Assembly: GCA_002698965.1 (NCBI GenBank)
Contig: PAAT01000136.1
Coordinates: forward strand, 2,800 to 66,799
Reading direction: 5' to 3'
DNA: 64,000 nt
Origin: Rhodopirellula sp.
Lineage (GTDB): Bacteria > Planctomycetota > Planctomycetia > Pirellulales > Pirellulaceae
Within the stretch, counting starts at the first letter, position 1; each line of letters starts with the position of its first letter. Below the pieces are notes generated by a model, which was not told the DNA's origin, did not search any database, and was given only the letters and a program-made list of their open reading frames with translations. Positions 53,599 through 62,751 of this stretch are shown piece by piece. The position numbers and the translations under genes were made by a program.

Positions 53599-54543
53599 GT
53601 GGCAGATGTAACCAATATTGCCCAACGGATTATTTCCAATGTGGAACAAGTGATTGTCGGTAAGCGATCTCAACTAATCCTCTCGTTGGTTTCCTGGCTA
53701 TGTGAGGGACATATCCTCCTGGAAGATGTTCCCGGCGTTGCCAAGACAATTTTGGCTCGAGCTTTGGCACGCAGCGTCGGCTGTAATTTCAAGCGAGTAC
53801 AATGTACGCCGGATCTCCTGCCTACGGATGTCACCGGAGCGTCCATTTTCAACCCAAAAACGACTGAGTTTGAATTTCGCCCAGGCCCTATTTTTGGGCA
53901 ACTGGTCCTCGCTGATGAAATAAATCGTGCCACCCCACGTACTCAAGCTGCTCTTCTGGAAGCCATGGCTGAAGCCAAGGTTACTGTTGACGGACATTCT
54001 CATACTTTAACTCCACCCTTCCTGGTGGTCGCCACACAAAACCCAATCGATCACGAAGGTACATTTCCACTACCAGAAGCCCAGTTAGACCGTTTCCTAA
54101 TGAAATTCCAATTAGGATACCCGAGCATGGAGGAAGAATTGAAAATGCTCGCCATGCTACAACACAAACATCCGCTGGAATCCATCGGCGAAGTTGTTTC
54201 AGCCAAAGAAATTATCGAATGCCAGCATGCGGTACGCACGATACACATGGATGATAAAGTACGTCAGTACATCATGGAGATTATTCATGCCACACGGGAT
54301 CACGAAGACCTGACCTTGGGAGCAAGTCCTCGTGGTTCCATTGCCCTCTTCCGCGGCAGCCAGGCGATGGCCGCATTACGTGGTCGCGATTACGTTTTGC
54401 CTGATGACGTCAAATTCATTGTGGCTCCAATTCTGGCCCACCGACTTATCCTGTCCCCCGAAAGCCGACTCCGTAAAGTCACGGCAGAACAGGTTGTGCA
54501 GGACGTCGTATCTGAGATCGCTGTTCCCACGCTGAACACTTAA
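53599..54543 (+). CDS. MoxR family AAA+ ATPase
   Basis: The start is GTG 53599. Walker A is PGVAKT (45-50), Walker B is LVLADEIN with D106/E107, and sensor 1 is VVATQNPIDHEG. LPEAQLDRFLMKFQLGYP and SPRGSIALFRGSQ follow, all in the MoxR arrangement; the length of 314 residues is typical. MoxR ATPases act as chaperones that activate or assemble proteins, often with VWA or DUF58 partners. The DUF58 gene begins 14 bp downstream, as in most MoxR operons. Confidence 0.93.
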   Translation: MADVTNIAQRIISNVEQVIVGKRSQLILSLVSWLCEGHILLEDVPGVAKTILARALARSVGCNFKRVQCTPDLLPTDVTGASIFNPKTTEFEFRPGPIFGQLVLADEINRATPRTQAALLEAMAEAKVTVDGHSHTLTPPFLVVATQNPIDHEGTFPLPEAQLDRFLMKFQLGYPSMEEELKMLAMLQHKHPLESIGEVVSAKEIIECQHAVRTIHMDDKVRQYIMEIIHATRDHEDLTLGASPRGSIALFRGSQAMAALRGRDYVLPDDVKFIVAPILAHRLILSPESRLRKVTAEQVVQDVVSEIAVPTLNT

Positions 54544-54557
54544 ACGGAGAGCAGCCT

Positions 54558-55865
54558 ATGAAGTGGGTCGTCGTGATACTGCTAGTTCTGGGATTCTCGT
54601 TTGTCATTGGTTCGGACTTTCTTGCGTACGGAATGTACTCACTACTTACACTGATGGCCGCCAGTCTGTGGCTTTCAAAACATTGGTCTGCCCAACTCTC
54701 TGCTATACGGGAATGCTCACAATTAAAAGCTGAAATCGATGACCATGTCGGGGTCGAACTTGAAGTAACGAACAGCGGAAAGCTACCCGTTCCGTGGATT
54801 CTTCTGGAAGATGTGCTGTCCAAAAAAGCTTTCGAGCATACGCCTCCCAGCCTCGAATTACAATCCAACCGAATCAAACTGACGATGTTAAAGGCAAATG
54901 AGTCAAAAAAACTACGGTACCATTTCAAATGTAATCGCCGTGGATTCTATCAACTGGGGCCGACCGTTCTTGAGACGGGGGACCTGTTTGGATTACACCG
55001 AAGATTCCAAATCAGATCCGAGCCTCAATATCTGACGGTCTACCCCAAAGTCCTTCCTATTGATGGTTATGATTTATCCAGCCGACGGCCTATAGGTGAG
55101 ATCAAAATGACCCATCGATTATTTGAGGATCCCACCCGTATTGCAGGCGTGCGAGCATATCAGGAAGGGGATCCCCTCAACCGAATCCACTGGCGCGCTA
55201 CGGCGCGGACAGGCAAGCTCCAAAGTAAGATCTATGAGTCTTCTACAGTGGCTGGTCTGACGGTTATCTTAGACTTCCATAAAAACGGTTTTCAACGTCA
55301 ACACGAACCAATGAGGTCTGAACTCGCCGTCACGGCAGCCATTTCCATTGTTAACACAGTGCAACTCCTCGGCCAACAAGTCGGTCTACTAACCAACGGG
55401 CGTGATGCGGCAGAACGAATGCGCCAGCAGGGTTGGGATGTAGAGTTAGATGACCGGCAACAAGCTCAGCAAGCAGGTGCTATGCTGGCTGAAAATGATC
55501 GTTTGCGACCATTGCAGGTTCCCACGCAAAGATCCTCGGAGCAGTTTCACCGAATCCAGGAACTCCTGGCGCGTGTCGAGATTTCGGACGGTTTGGAATT
55601 CGCCTCATTACTGCTCGAAGCTCAATCACGCGTCCCCCGTGATGCCACCATCTTGGCAATCATCTCGAAAGAGAACACCCAATCCGCGATTGCTTTAGGA
55701 AATTTAGCTCGACAGGGATTTGCGGTGTCAGCAATGATCAATGTTTTTGATCCAGCCGAGTACGCCCAGATTTCCGGCCCCCTGATTGCCGCGGGGATTG
55801 ATACCCATCATTTACAAAACAAAGATTCGGTTCTCCACATCTGCCGCAAACAAATACTCCGATAA
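54558..55865 (+). CDS. DUF58 domain membrane protein
   Basis: Two adjacent hydrophobic segments at the N-terminus (about 3-45) anchor the 435-residue protein. The remainder contains HFKCNRRGFYQLGPTVLETGDLFGLHRR and the DUF58 signature VRAYQEGDPLNRIHWRATARTGKL, then a VWA-like part (LTVILDFHKNGF). DUF58 proteins accompany MoxR ATPases and are presumed to be their membrane clients. The gene is 14 bp after moxR and 11 bp before the DUF4129 gene, with AGAG before the ATG. Confidence 0.92.
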   Translation: MKWVVVILLVLGFSFVIGSDFLAYGMYSLLTLMAASLWLSKHWSAQLSAIRECSQLKAEIDDHVGVELEVTNSGKLPVPWILLEDVLSKKAFEHTPPSLELQSNRIKLTMLKANESKKLRYHFKCNRRGFYQLGPTVLETGDLFGLHRRFQIRSEPQYLTVYPKVLPIDGYDLSSRRPIGEIKMTHRLFEDPTRIAGVRAYQEGDPLNRIHWRATARTGKLQSKIYESSTVAGLTVILDFHKNGFQRQHEPMRSELAVTAAISIVNTVQLLGQQVGLLTNGRDAAERMRQQGWDVELDDRQQAQQAGAMLAENDRLRPLQVPTQRSSEQFHRIQELLARVEISDGLEFASLLLEAQSRVPRDATILAIISKENTQSAIALGNLARQGFAVSAMINVFDPAEYAQISGPLIAAGIDTHHLQNKDSVLHICRKQILR

Positions 55866-55876
55866 ATAACTAGCCA

Positions 55877-57898
55877 ATGCATCGCAAACAGAAAACAACG
55901 TTTGACTACATGGTAATCGGAATCAGCCCTGCGCTAGTCGCCGTCATGGTCACCAGTCTTGCCCTGTTTGTTTCCACGGTACTCAACCCAAGCCCATTTC
56001 TCGGGCGTTTTAATTTCATTCTAATGATGTACTCTATGGCGACCGTCGCTATTGCTCGCATCTCAATCGACGAGGGTAAAGAACGCGCCATCCTGTTTGG
56101 CATCCCCCTGGCAATCGTAACCCTGTTCGCCATGAGTTCATTGGTGCAATACAGGGAGGCTGTTGGAGGAATGAAATTCATTTATTGTGCGATCGTGATA
56201 GCCATTACCTGGTGGTCGGCCCATCAACTGACCTGGGACTGCACTGTCATCGAAGATCATGATGACTCTAGCAATCAGGGCTTGCTGCAAAAGATCGGAG
56301 TCGAACATCTAATCACTCAAAGCGATAACACTAAGCATAAAGCCGACGACAGGGCTAATCGCGATTGGTTGGAAACAGAGGCAAAACTGAGTTGGTTTGA
56401 GCATTGGAAAGCCAATCGCAAGAAACCTCATACGCCCGGCGTCTGGGTCATTTACTATTCTTTAGCTGCCTTACCCTTGTTTGGCTTTGGGCAACTATTT
56501 ACCGATACTGAAGTTAGTAGTAACTGTTTCAAGTATCTCCTTTGTTACGTTGGGAGCGGACTGGGACTCCTGCTAACTACCAGTCTACTTGGATTACGTC
56601 GATACTTACGTCATCGTGACGTCGAGATGCCTCGGGAAATGGCTGGCATTTGGCTAACCATCGGTGTCGTGATGATTCTTGGATTCATGGCGTTCGCATT
56701 CTTACTTCCCCGACCAGATAATATTCAACAAATCGCCCATGCAAATAACTTGTTTAACCAAAGTCAGGATGCCTTTGAAACCTCAGAATACGGAATAGGC
56801 CCAGACGGCAAGAACGACGGCAACCCGGGCCCATCCAGTGATGAGCCACAACCGACTCCCGCACCGGCCGAACCCGATAACACATCACAAAACGGGAACC
56901 GTCAGGGGGAGCACGGGAATCAGGAAAAGCAAAGCGACTCTCAAACTTCCACAGCCTCCGACGGCGAATCAAAGGAACAATCTCAAGGGAATGGGAACTC
57001 GGCCGCCGAGTCCGGCAACCAGGAGAATCAAAGTGACAAACCACCATCCGGAGATTCGTCTAATCAATCTAACGAACAAAAGAGCCCTAATAACAACAGC
57101 AACGACTCACCATCCGAACAGGGCGACGGTGACGGACAAATCAATCAAGGCAATGAAGGAAACCAATCGAATCAAAACAATGATTCCGAGCGTAACAACT
57201 CACAGGAAAGTCAATCGCAGGAAAAAGATAAGGCTGACGACCCCGGCCTTCAAAATCAACAACGCAAATCGGAACCGGGGAACAACACTTCCTCACAAGG
57301 GTCGCAAACGAATCAAAATAATCCACCTTCTTTCCAGCTGCCCTTACTACCCCCTCTCGGAGCCGTCGGACTAATCATCCAAATCCTTTTCTGGATTGGC
57401 GTGAGTGGTTCCACGCTTTACTACCTGATCAAAAACCGCAAAGCTCTCTGGCAAGCACTCAAGGAGATGATCAAAGGATTTCTCAATTGGCTCGCCAGAG
57501 TCTTTGCAGGAACAGAACCGGAACAAATCGACAGCGAAAAAGCCACCCGGCAAGCACCACGGATGTATCCACCGTTCGCCAGTTTTCGGAATCCATTTGC
57601 CACCAAGACGCAAATGTCGCTCCAGGAATTAGTTGAATATAGCTTCAACGCCTTAGAATCTTTAGGCTGCGAATTGGGCATCGAACGACATGAAGACCAA
57701 ACTCCTAATGAATTCAGTGAGGCAATGGCAGAGCATATCATGCCATTAGGCCAATCCACACTTCGACTCGGCAGGCTTTACAGTTTGGCAGCATATGCGC
57801 CCTCCTTGCTGAATCAAAATTGCGTTCAGGACCTGCAGACCTTCTGGAACCAACTTAGTGCTGTCGAAATACGCGATCCTGTTATTATTAATGAGTAG
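55877..57898 (+). CDS. Membrane protein with polar low-complexity linker and C-terminal DUF4129 domain
   Basis: The product is 673 residues. The N-terminal half has about six hydrophobic helices. Residues about 293-485 are an extreme Asn/Ser/Gln/Gly/Glu-rich linker with almost no hydrophobic residues. Another helix (VGLIIQILFWIGVSGSTLYYLI) follows, then the DUF4129 domain (MSLQELVEYSFNALESLGCELG, DQTPNEFSEAMAEHI, LGRLYSLAAYAP). DUF4129 proteins are usual third partners of MoxR and DUF58, sometimes fused to transglutaminase, which is missing here. The gene end overlaps the convergent PP-loop gene by 11 bp. Confidence 0.85.
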   Translation: MHRKQKTTFDYMVIGISPALVAVMVTSLALFVSTVLNPSPFLGRFNFILMMYSMATVAIARISIDEGKERAILFGIPLAIVTLFAMSSLVQYREAVGGMKFIYCAIVIAITWWSAHQLTWDCTVIEDHDDSSNQGLLQKIGVEHLITQSDNTKHKADDRANRDWLETEAKLSWFEHWKANRKKPHTPGVWVIYYSLAALPLFGFGQLFTDTEVSSNCFKYLLCYVGSGLGLLLTTSLLGLRRYLRHRDVEMPREMAGIWLTIGVVMILGFMAFAFLLPRPDNIQQIAHANNLFNQSQDAFETSEYGIGPDGKNDGNPGPSSDEPQPTPAPAEPDNTSQNGNRQGEHGNQEKQSDSQTSTASDGESKEQSQGNGNSAAESGNQENQSDKPPSGDSSNQSNEQKSPNNNSNDSPSEQGDGDGQINQGNEGNQSNQNNDSERNNSQESQSQEKDKADDPGLQNQQRKSEPGNNTSSQGSQTNQNNPPSFQLPLLPPLGAVGLIIQILFWIGVSGSTLYYLIKNRKALWQALKEMIKGFLNWLARVFAGTEPEQIDSEKATRQAPRMYPPFASFRNPFATKTQMSLQELVEYSFNALESLGCELGIERHEDQTPNEFSEAMAEHIMPLGQSTLRLGRLYSLAAYAPSLLNQNCVQDLQTFWNQLSAVEIRDPVIINE

Positions 57899-58907
57899 CC
57901 CTCAGGTTAACCGTTGCAATTGTTTTCTCAGTCTCTGCACGTTCCGTTGGATAGGCTGTCAGTTTGAATTCACGATCAGATTGAACAACCTGAACCATAT
58001 TGTCTTCACCTTCAATCGAGCTACTGTAACGATAGACCAACCCGGCAGCATACTCTAACGCTTCATCTGTAGAAGGCCCTGTAATCAGTGCGTTAGGTCC
58101 TTTGAAGCCTATTGGCTCGAGTAATGAAGTGCTGGTGGCATCTTCCATGCGGTGCATATATTCCAACTGAGTATTCTCTTTTTCATTACGTCCAACGATG
58201 ACTTTAACACACTCATTGAAGCGGAAGTGGCGACCTACATTGAGTGCTTCGTAATCCCACCGTTTATCGTCGATTTGGATCTGAATCAGGTCATGTACTT
58301 TATTACCGAATTCAGGCTCTGTTAATGCACATCCGGTCGATGGCGTTGGAATCATATCTTCGGTGAATCCAAAATCACGAGCCAGTTGGATTAAACCTTT
58401 GCGACTCCGCCCTTGGAATCCATACAACTTTTCACGATCAACCAAACCTTCACGTTCAGGCTTCGTTGGGGGTAGTAACTTTGCTGACAAAGGACGCAAA
58501 AGCAAATCTTCGAGCCCGGAATTTGTCGAGATGATATTAAGATCGGATCGTTTCTGGCTCATCGGACGTTGGCCAACCACTTCACCACTGATGATAAATT
58601 CAGCATCCACAGCTTCCATGAGTTTATAGGCACGCTCGAACATATAGATTCGACAGTCGACACAAGGATTAGCACCTTTACCATAACCGTATTGAGGGTC
58701 ACGGATTAAATCAAGATAGTCATCTTCCTGACCAATCACGGTGATATTAGTACCCAAAGCCCGCGCAGCCTGCGCTGATGTATCCTGACAACATGTAAAC
58801 ATCGTCTTGAAATTCAAAGCTTCAACTTCAATTCCCTGGGTCTGCATAATGCGAATCGCAAGCATGCTGTCTAAGCCGCCGGAAAGTAGTGCAACACAAC
58901 GTGTCAT
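57888..58907 (-). CDS. PP-loop ATPase, MnmA/ThiI-like (tRNA thiolation-type)
   Basis: The N-terminal SGGLDSMLA (residues 9-17) is a PP-loop that binds ATP. It is followed by the paired-Cys region MFTCCQD and by CVDCRIYMF, arranged as in the MnmA-like/tRNA 2-thiouridine enzyme group. FIISGEVVGQRPMSQ and TPSTGCALTEP are further blocks shared with this group. The C-terminal 110 residues (FKGPNALITGPSTDEALEYA) form a separate domain seen in related 330-340 residue proteins, resembling NFACT-R/DUF814. It could thiolate a tRNA base using the Cys residues. The exact modification is unknown. It lies 53 bp downstream of rnc in the same direction. Confidence 0.8.
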   Translation of the reverse strand: MTRCVALLSGGLDSMLAIRIMQTQGIEVEALNFKTMFTCCQDTSAQAARALGTNITVIGQEDDYLDLIRDPQYGYGKGANPCVDCRIYMFERAYKLMEAVDAEFIISGEVVGQRPMSQKRSDLNIISTNSGLEDLLLRPLSAKLLPPTKPEREGLVDREKLYGFQGRSRKGLIQLARDFGFTEDMIPTPSTGCALTEPEFGNKVHDLIQIQIDDKRWDYEALNVGRHFRFNECVKVIVGRNEKENTQLEYMHRMEDATSTSLLEPIGFKGPNALITGPSTDEALEYAAGLVYRYSSSIEGEDNMVQVVQSDREFKLTAYPTERAETEKTIATVNLRATH

Positions 58908-58960
58908 ATCAATCTCTCTCGTCCCCTATTTATTCCCAGACTGAACCAGCAAGTCTGCGT

Positions 58961-59800
58961 CTACTTCATATCTTCGTTGTGGTTTGAAATGGCATCAAGC
59001 ACCAACATTGATTCTTCGTCAATTTCCCCTAAAGCCATTAAAGCATTCAGGGCCGCTCGTTGTTCCGCATCTTTTTTGCTATTCCCCCATCCAGATTCGA
59101 ACTTGACCTCGCCAACTACCGCACACACATGGAATTCTTTTTCATGATCCGGACCTCGCTCACCGATCAACTTGTAGACAGGGGTCAACTTAAACTCTCG
59201 CTGAGCCACCTGCTGGAAAAGTGACTTATAGTTGATCGGAAGGCCCTCGGAAACCATGGCCAACATTTCATCTTCCAGGCAACTTAATACAAATGCCTGC
59301 GCAACTTCATAGCCGCCATCCAGGTACAGCGCTGCGACAATTGATTCGAATGCATTCGATAATATCGATCGAGGAATAGTTTCCCTCGCTCCGATTCCTT
59401 TACCAACAAACACCACATCCTGAAACTCCAGGCGTTCAGCAACATGGGCACATGTCTTTCGGCTAACAATGACCGACTTAATCCGAGTTAGTTCTCCCTC
59501 AAGATACCGAGGGTATTCGCAAAACAACCACTCACTAATGACCTGCCCAAGAATGGCATCACCCAAGAACTCTAGACGCTCATTGGAGGCCAGACGATGA
59601 CTCGCACCCGACGTATGCGTCAGGGCAACTTTCAGAAGTTTAGAATCCCTAAATCGATACCCTATCGCCTTCTCACAGGAAGCCAGTTTCACCAAATCCT
59701 GTTCAGATACTTCGATCCCGTCGACATCCGGAGAATCGATGGCTTTGTGCCCGCTGAACCAGCCTCGAAACTGGTCCCAAAACGTCTTTTTTGGTTTCAT
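58961..59800 (-). CDS. rnc: Ribonuclease III
   Basis: The 279-residue protein has the RNase III signature NERLEFLGDA (73-82) with the catalytic Glu/Asp residues, GELTRIKSVIVSRKT, and ALYLDGGYEVAQAFV where the second acidic cluster lies. The C-terminal dsRBD is NYKSLFQQVAQREFKLTPVY through WGNSKKDAEQRAALNALMALG. AGGAG before the ATG supports the start. It cleaves double-stranded RNA in rRNA and mRNA processing. The N-terminal 40 residues before the catalytic domain are longer than in E. coli. Confidence 0.95.
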   Translation of the reverse strand: MKPKKTFWDQFRGWFSGHKAIDSPDVDGIEVSEQDLVKLASCEKAIGYRFRDSKLLKVALTHTSGASHRLASNERLEFLGDAILGQVISEWLFCEYPRYLEGELTRIKSVIVSRKTCAHVAERLEFQDVVFVGKGIGARETIPRSILSNAFESIVAALYLDGGYEVAQAFVLSCLEDEMLAMVSEGLPINYKSLFQQVAQREFKLTPVYKLIGERGPDHEKEFHVCAVVGEVKFESGWGNSKKDAEQRAALNALMALGEIDEESMLVLDAISNHNEDMK

Positions 59801-60223
59801 GATGATTCTCCTGAAGAAGCTCTACGGCATGCATTGTCGGCAATGCAACACAACTCAGACGACAACGTCAAATGCCGGCATCTGGATTCAGAAGAATTAC
59901 TCAAAACGAACCACGAAAGAAACTGTGAATAATAGTGGACCGTTTAGAACAATTCTCTTTTCATCTAGAATCACCTCGTCCGAGATTTGGTCAAGACTGT
60001 TCTCTCCCGAGTTTTAATTTTTGACCCATGCGAGAAGCTAAATCCCTCACAATCCCTACAACCGCGCGGCTATGTAACGAGCCGCGGGTTGCGAAACCAA
60101 AAGCGGGAACTACGTATGTTGACGAATTAGTACTCCAATAACAGAATCAACCGAAACGAATCCTTACTTGCCGACATATTTACCCCGTAACTCTCTCTTT
60201 GGAACTCCGGAAAGGAATGCGAC
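59801..60223. other. Intergenic region between rnc and mgtE
   Basis: This 423-base stretch separates the divergent rnc and mgtE genes. It holds no convincing gene. The only structure I find is the hairpin at 60060-60090 in the mgtE leader. The mgtE ribosome site AAGGA lies just before 60224. No recognisable M-box riboswitch core could be identified by eye. Promoters for both genes should lie here, but I cannot place them reliably. Confidence 0.6.
60060..60090 (+). promoter_or_regulatory. Hairpin in the 5' leader of mgtE
   Basis: The plus-strand arm AACC-G-CGCGGCT (60060-60071, with a bulged G at 60064) pairs with AGCCGCG-GGTT (60080-60090) around an 8-base loop, giving 11 base pairs, mostly GC. 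There is no T-run on either side, so a simple terminator is unlikely. It sits about 135 bases before the mgtE start, in the position of a leader RNA control element. It fits no known magnesium riboswitch consensus that I can recall. Confidence 0.4.
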
Positions 60224-61603
60224 ATGATCAATACGCTTTACTTACCTGAACTGAGAGAAATGCTTTCCGAAAATCGCAAGGAAGAGATGGAAGAATTCTG
60301 CATAGCAGTGCACCCCGGTGTGACCGCGGACTTCATGGAGGGCCTCACCGGCTCTGAAGCATGGACCATTTTAAAGCATGCGGAACCATTTCGGCGTTGT
60401 GAAATTTTCGGCTTCTTCAGCGAAGAGAAACAATTGGAGATTCTCGCCGAGGAGGATCGTCACGAGATAGCCCAGCTGATTGAGGTTATGTCACCAGACG
60501 ATCGCGTTGACATCCTCGACGAAATGGACCAAGGCATCGTCGACGAATTACTTTCGCTACTGTCGCATGAAGAACGTCGTAACGTTTTGCGTCTGCGGGA
60601 ATACCCGGATTCCAGTGCCGGGTCGGTGATGACAACCGATGTCGCTAAATTAGAAGAACACCTAACAGTTTCGCAGGCTCTAGCTGAACTTGGGCATCAG
60701 GCTGAGGAGCTGGAAACAATCTACTACCTTTATGTTGTCGATGACAAAGACCATTTACGCGGCGTTGTTTCGGCAAAGCAACTGGTGCGTTCTATCGTCC
60801 AGCCAGATAAGACGTTGGAAGCATTAATGGAAGAAGATGTCGTCAAGGTAGATGCCTTCGAGGACCAGGAGTCGGTTGCACAGACGGTCGCTCGTTATGA
60901 CCTGCTTGCCATTCCAGTCGTTGACCGGCAAAACCGGATGCTCGGAATTATCACCCACGACGATGTCATCGACGTCGTCATGGAAGAGGCTCAGGAAGAC
61001 GTCCAGCGTATTGGCGCTGTGAATCCTCTTGAGGAAACATACCTCAAAACTCCATTACTCACTCTTAGCTGGAAACGTGGTATGTGGTTAATTATTCTGT
61101 TCTTCGCAGCCCTGCTAACAGCCTTTGCTTTAGAACATTATGAATCACGAATCGAAAAGCATGTTTGGTTAGTCATGTTTATTCCATTGGTGATCTCTGC
61201 AGGAGGCAATTCCGGTGGTCAATCGTCCACACTAATCATTTCATCAATGGCCCGTGACGAAATCCAACTCAGCGACTGGCTCAAAGTGATTCGTCGCGAA
61301 ATCGCAATGGGCCTGATCCTGGGCGCCTTATTAGGTCTACTTGGATGGGGTGCCGGACTCTTCCTTGCCCCCAAACCACTTTATGCGCTCATTATTCCGA
61401 TCACTATTTTATGTGTAGTCATCTGTGGAACACTATCAGGTTCGTTACTCCCGCTATTTTTCCGACGCATGGGCTTAGACCCGGCATTGATGAGCAACCC
61501 GTTTGTTGCCGGCATCGTCGACATTCTGGGGATCATTATTTACATGAGCGTGGCAGGAATGTTTTACACCCTGTACCCAATGGCTGAGGCAGTACCCCAT
61601 TAG
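60224..61603 (+). CDS. mgtE: Magnesium transporter MgtE
   Basis: The full MgtE architecture is present in 459 residues. There is an N-terminal superhelical domain (about 10-130), a pair of CBS domains (SAGSVMTTDVAKLEEHLTVSQ and ALMEEDVVKVDAFEDQESV), a connecting helix, and five membrane helices. The pore region contains VISAGGNSGGQSSTLIIS, MSNPFVAGIVDILGIIIY and the conserved Asn/Gly/Pro residues. It imports Mg2+ and is closed by Mg2+ binding to the cytoplasmic domains. AAGGA at the right distance supports the ATG. The stop codon shares TTAG with the convergent glycosyltransferase gene. Confidence 0.96.
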   Translation: MINTLYLPELREMLSENRKEEMEEFCIAVHPGVTADFMEGLTGSEAWTILKHAEPFRRCEIFGFFSEEKQLEILAEEDRHEIAQLIEVMSPDDRVDILDEMDQGIVDELLSLLSHEERRNVLRLREYPDSSAGSVMTTDVAKLEEHLTVSQALAELGHQAEELETIYYLYVVDDKDHLRGVVSAKQLVRSIVQPDKTLEALMEEDVVKVDAFEDQESVAQTVARYDLLAIPVVDRQNRMLGIITHDDVIDVVMEEAQEDVQRIGAVNPLEETYLKTPLLTLSWKRGMWLIILFFAALLTAFALEHYESRIEKHVWLVMFIPLVISAGGNSGGQSSTLIISSMARDEIQLSDWLKVIRREIAMGLILGALLGLLGWGAGLFLAPKPLYALIIPITILCVVICGTLSGSLLPLFFRRMGLDPALMSNPFVAGIVDILGIIIYMSVAGMFYTLYPMAEAVPH

Positions 61604-62742
61604 CCAGATTCTTCTCTTTCCAGTAAAGCATCGTAATATCGAAGAATTTGTATTTTGTGCCGTTTGATGCTGAATACCGAGTCAACACGTTGACGCGCAT
61701 GCTTCGCTCTCTTCTCCGCAAGCTGTTTATTTTCAATCACCTGACGTAATCCATCAGCCATTGCCTTGACATTACCTGCAGGCACCAAGACCGCTCCCTG
61801 CTCACCAAAGATTTCCCGAGTGCCGCCTACGTCTGTAGCTACCACCGGTGTAGAACTTGCTGCCGCCTCCAACAAAACACGCCCTAATGGCTCCTGATAA
61901 GCTGGGTGAGCAAGTAGATCAATACTTTCCAGAAACTGAGATATGGGACTCCAGTAACCCACCAAGTGTAGTCTACCTTTCAATATTCCGTTCTGTGACC
62001 TACCGCACAAACGTTGTTCAAACTCAATACTTTCCTGTTTTTCTGAGTGTCGCAGTCCAGCGAGAACAACATGTACATTCAGATCCTCCAAACACCTTGT
62101 ATCCAGTAATTCCACTGCATCAAGCAGCACCTCCCAGCCTTTACGCAGACCTAACTGACCTATTCCTCCAATCAGAACACTCTTTTCTGAAAGTTTTAGA
62201 GAGTGGCGTAAACCTGAGTTCGTCGAAGCAGTTTCTGACAAAAAGAGTCCGGCATCGATACCATTGTATACCGTCGCTATTTTGTTTTCCGAAAGTCCTT
62301 GTTGCAGATAACAAACGCGAGTTGCATCCGATACAGCAAGACACATATCGAGTTGTGTAAGGTCTAACAGCACCTTCCCACTGACTTTTAAGATGTCACG
62401 GATATGACCAATCGTCGGCTTGGTTATCAGTTTTGATATCCGCCCCAGCACACGACTCATGGAAAGGCTATTCGCATGAACAATATCTACATCAAGCTTG
62501 TTTATCAACGTGGACAATTCAGCGGAGACAACCTCCGCTGATTTACGATTAAAATCATCCGCAAACACGCAAAACTCATGCTGCGCGTAGCCCAATACCC
62601 GTAGGCGTTTGGCTAATGGCCCGTCTGAAGGGCAAAGAAAGATGGGCTCGATCACCGACCCTGTTGATTGCAGAAAGGAAAGAAGCGAGTTCTCACCACC
62701 GTTGATGGAGGGAAACTCACAGAGATATGCCACTTTCTTCAT
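61600..62742 (-). CDS. Family 4 glycosyltransferase (GT4)
   Basis: ATG 62742 is used; a TTG at 62751 directly after dapA is possible. The 380-residue enzyme has the N-terminal glycine-rich FPSINGGENSLLSFL, VDIVHANSLSMSRV and the inter-domain YNGIDAGLFL. The C-terminal Rossmann part shows GIGQLGLRKGWEVLLDAV, DLLAHPAYQEPLGRVLLEAAASSTPVVATDVGGTREIF, with the E-x7-E motif (EPLGRVLLE) that binds the nucleotide sugar. It transfers a sugar from an activated donor, probably to a lipid or polysaccharide acceptor. It follows dapA with no real gap, which may mean shared expression but no pathway link is evident. Confidence 0.88.
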   Translation of the reverse strand: MKKVAYLCEFPSINGGENSLLSFLQSTGSVIEPIFLCPSDGPLAKRLRVLGYAQHEFCVFADDFNRKSAEVVSAELSTLINKLDVDIVHANSLSMSRVLGRISKLITKPTIGHIRDILKVSGKVLLDLTQLDMCLAVSDATRVCYLQQGLSENKIATVYNGIDAGLFLSETASTNSGLRHSLKLSEKSVLIGGIGQLGLRKGWEVLLDAVELLDTRCLEDLNVHVVLAGLRHSEKQESIEFEQRLCGRSQNGILKGRLHLVGYWSPISQFLESIDLLAHPAYQEPLGRVLLEAAASSTPVVATDVGGTREIFGEQGAVLVPAGNVKAMADGLRQVIENKQLAEKRAKHARQRVDSVFSIKRHKIQILRYYDALLEREESG

Positions 62743-62751
62743 GGCATTCAA

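Noticed and set aside
59597-59932. Plus-strand ORF of 111 residues over the start of rnc.
   Set aside because: It is mostly the antisense of the rnc N-terminus, has no recognisable motif and no good ribosome site.
60060-60223. M-box magnesium riboswitch before mgtE.
   Set aside because: I could not match the conserved core by eye; only a plain hairpin is supported.
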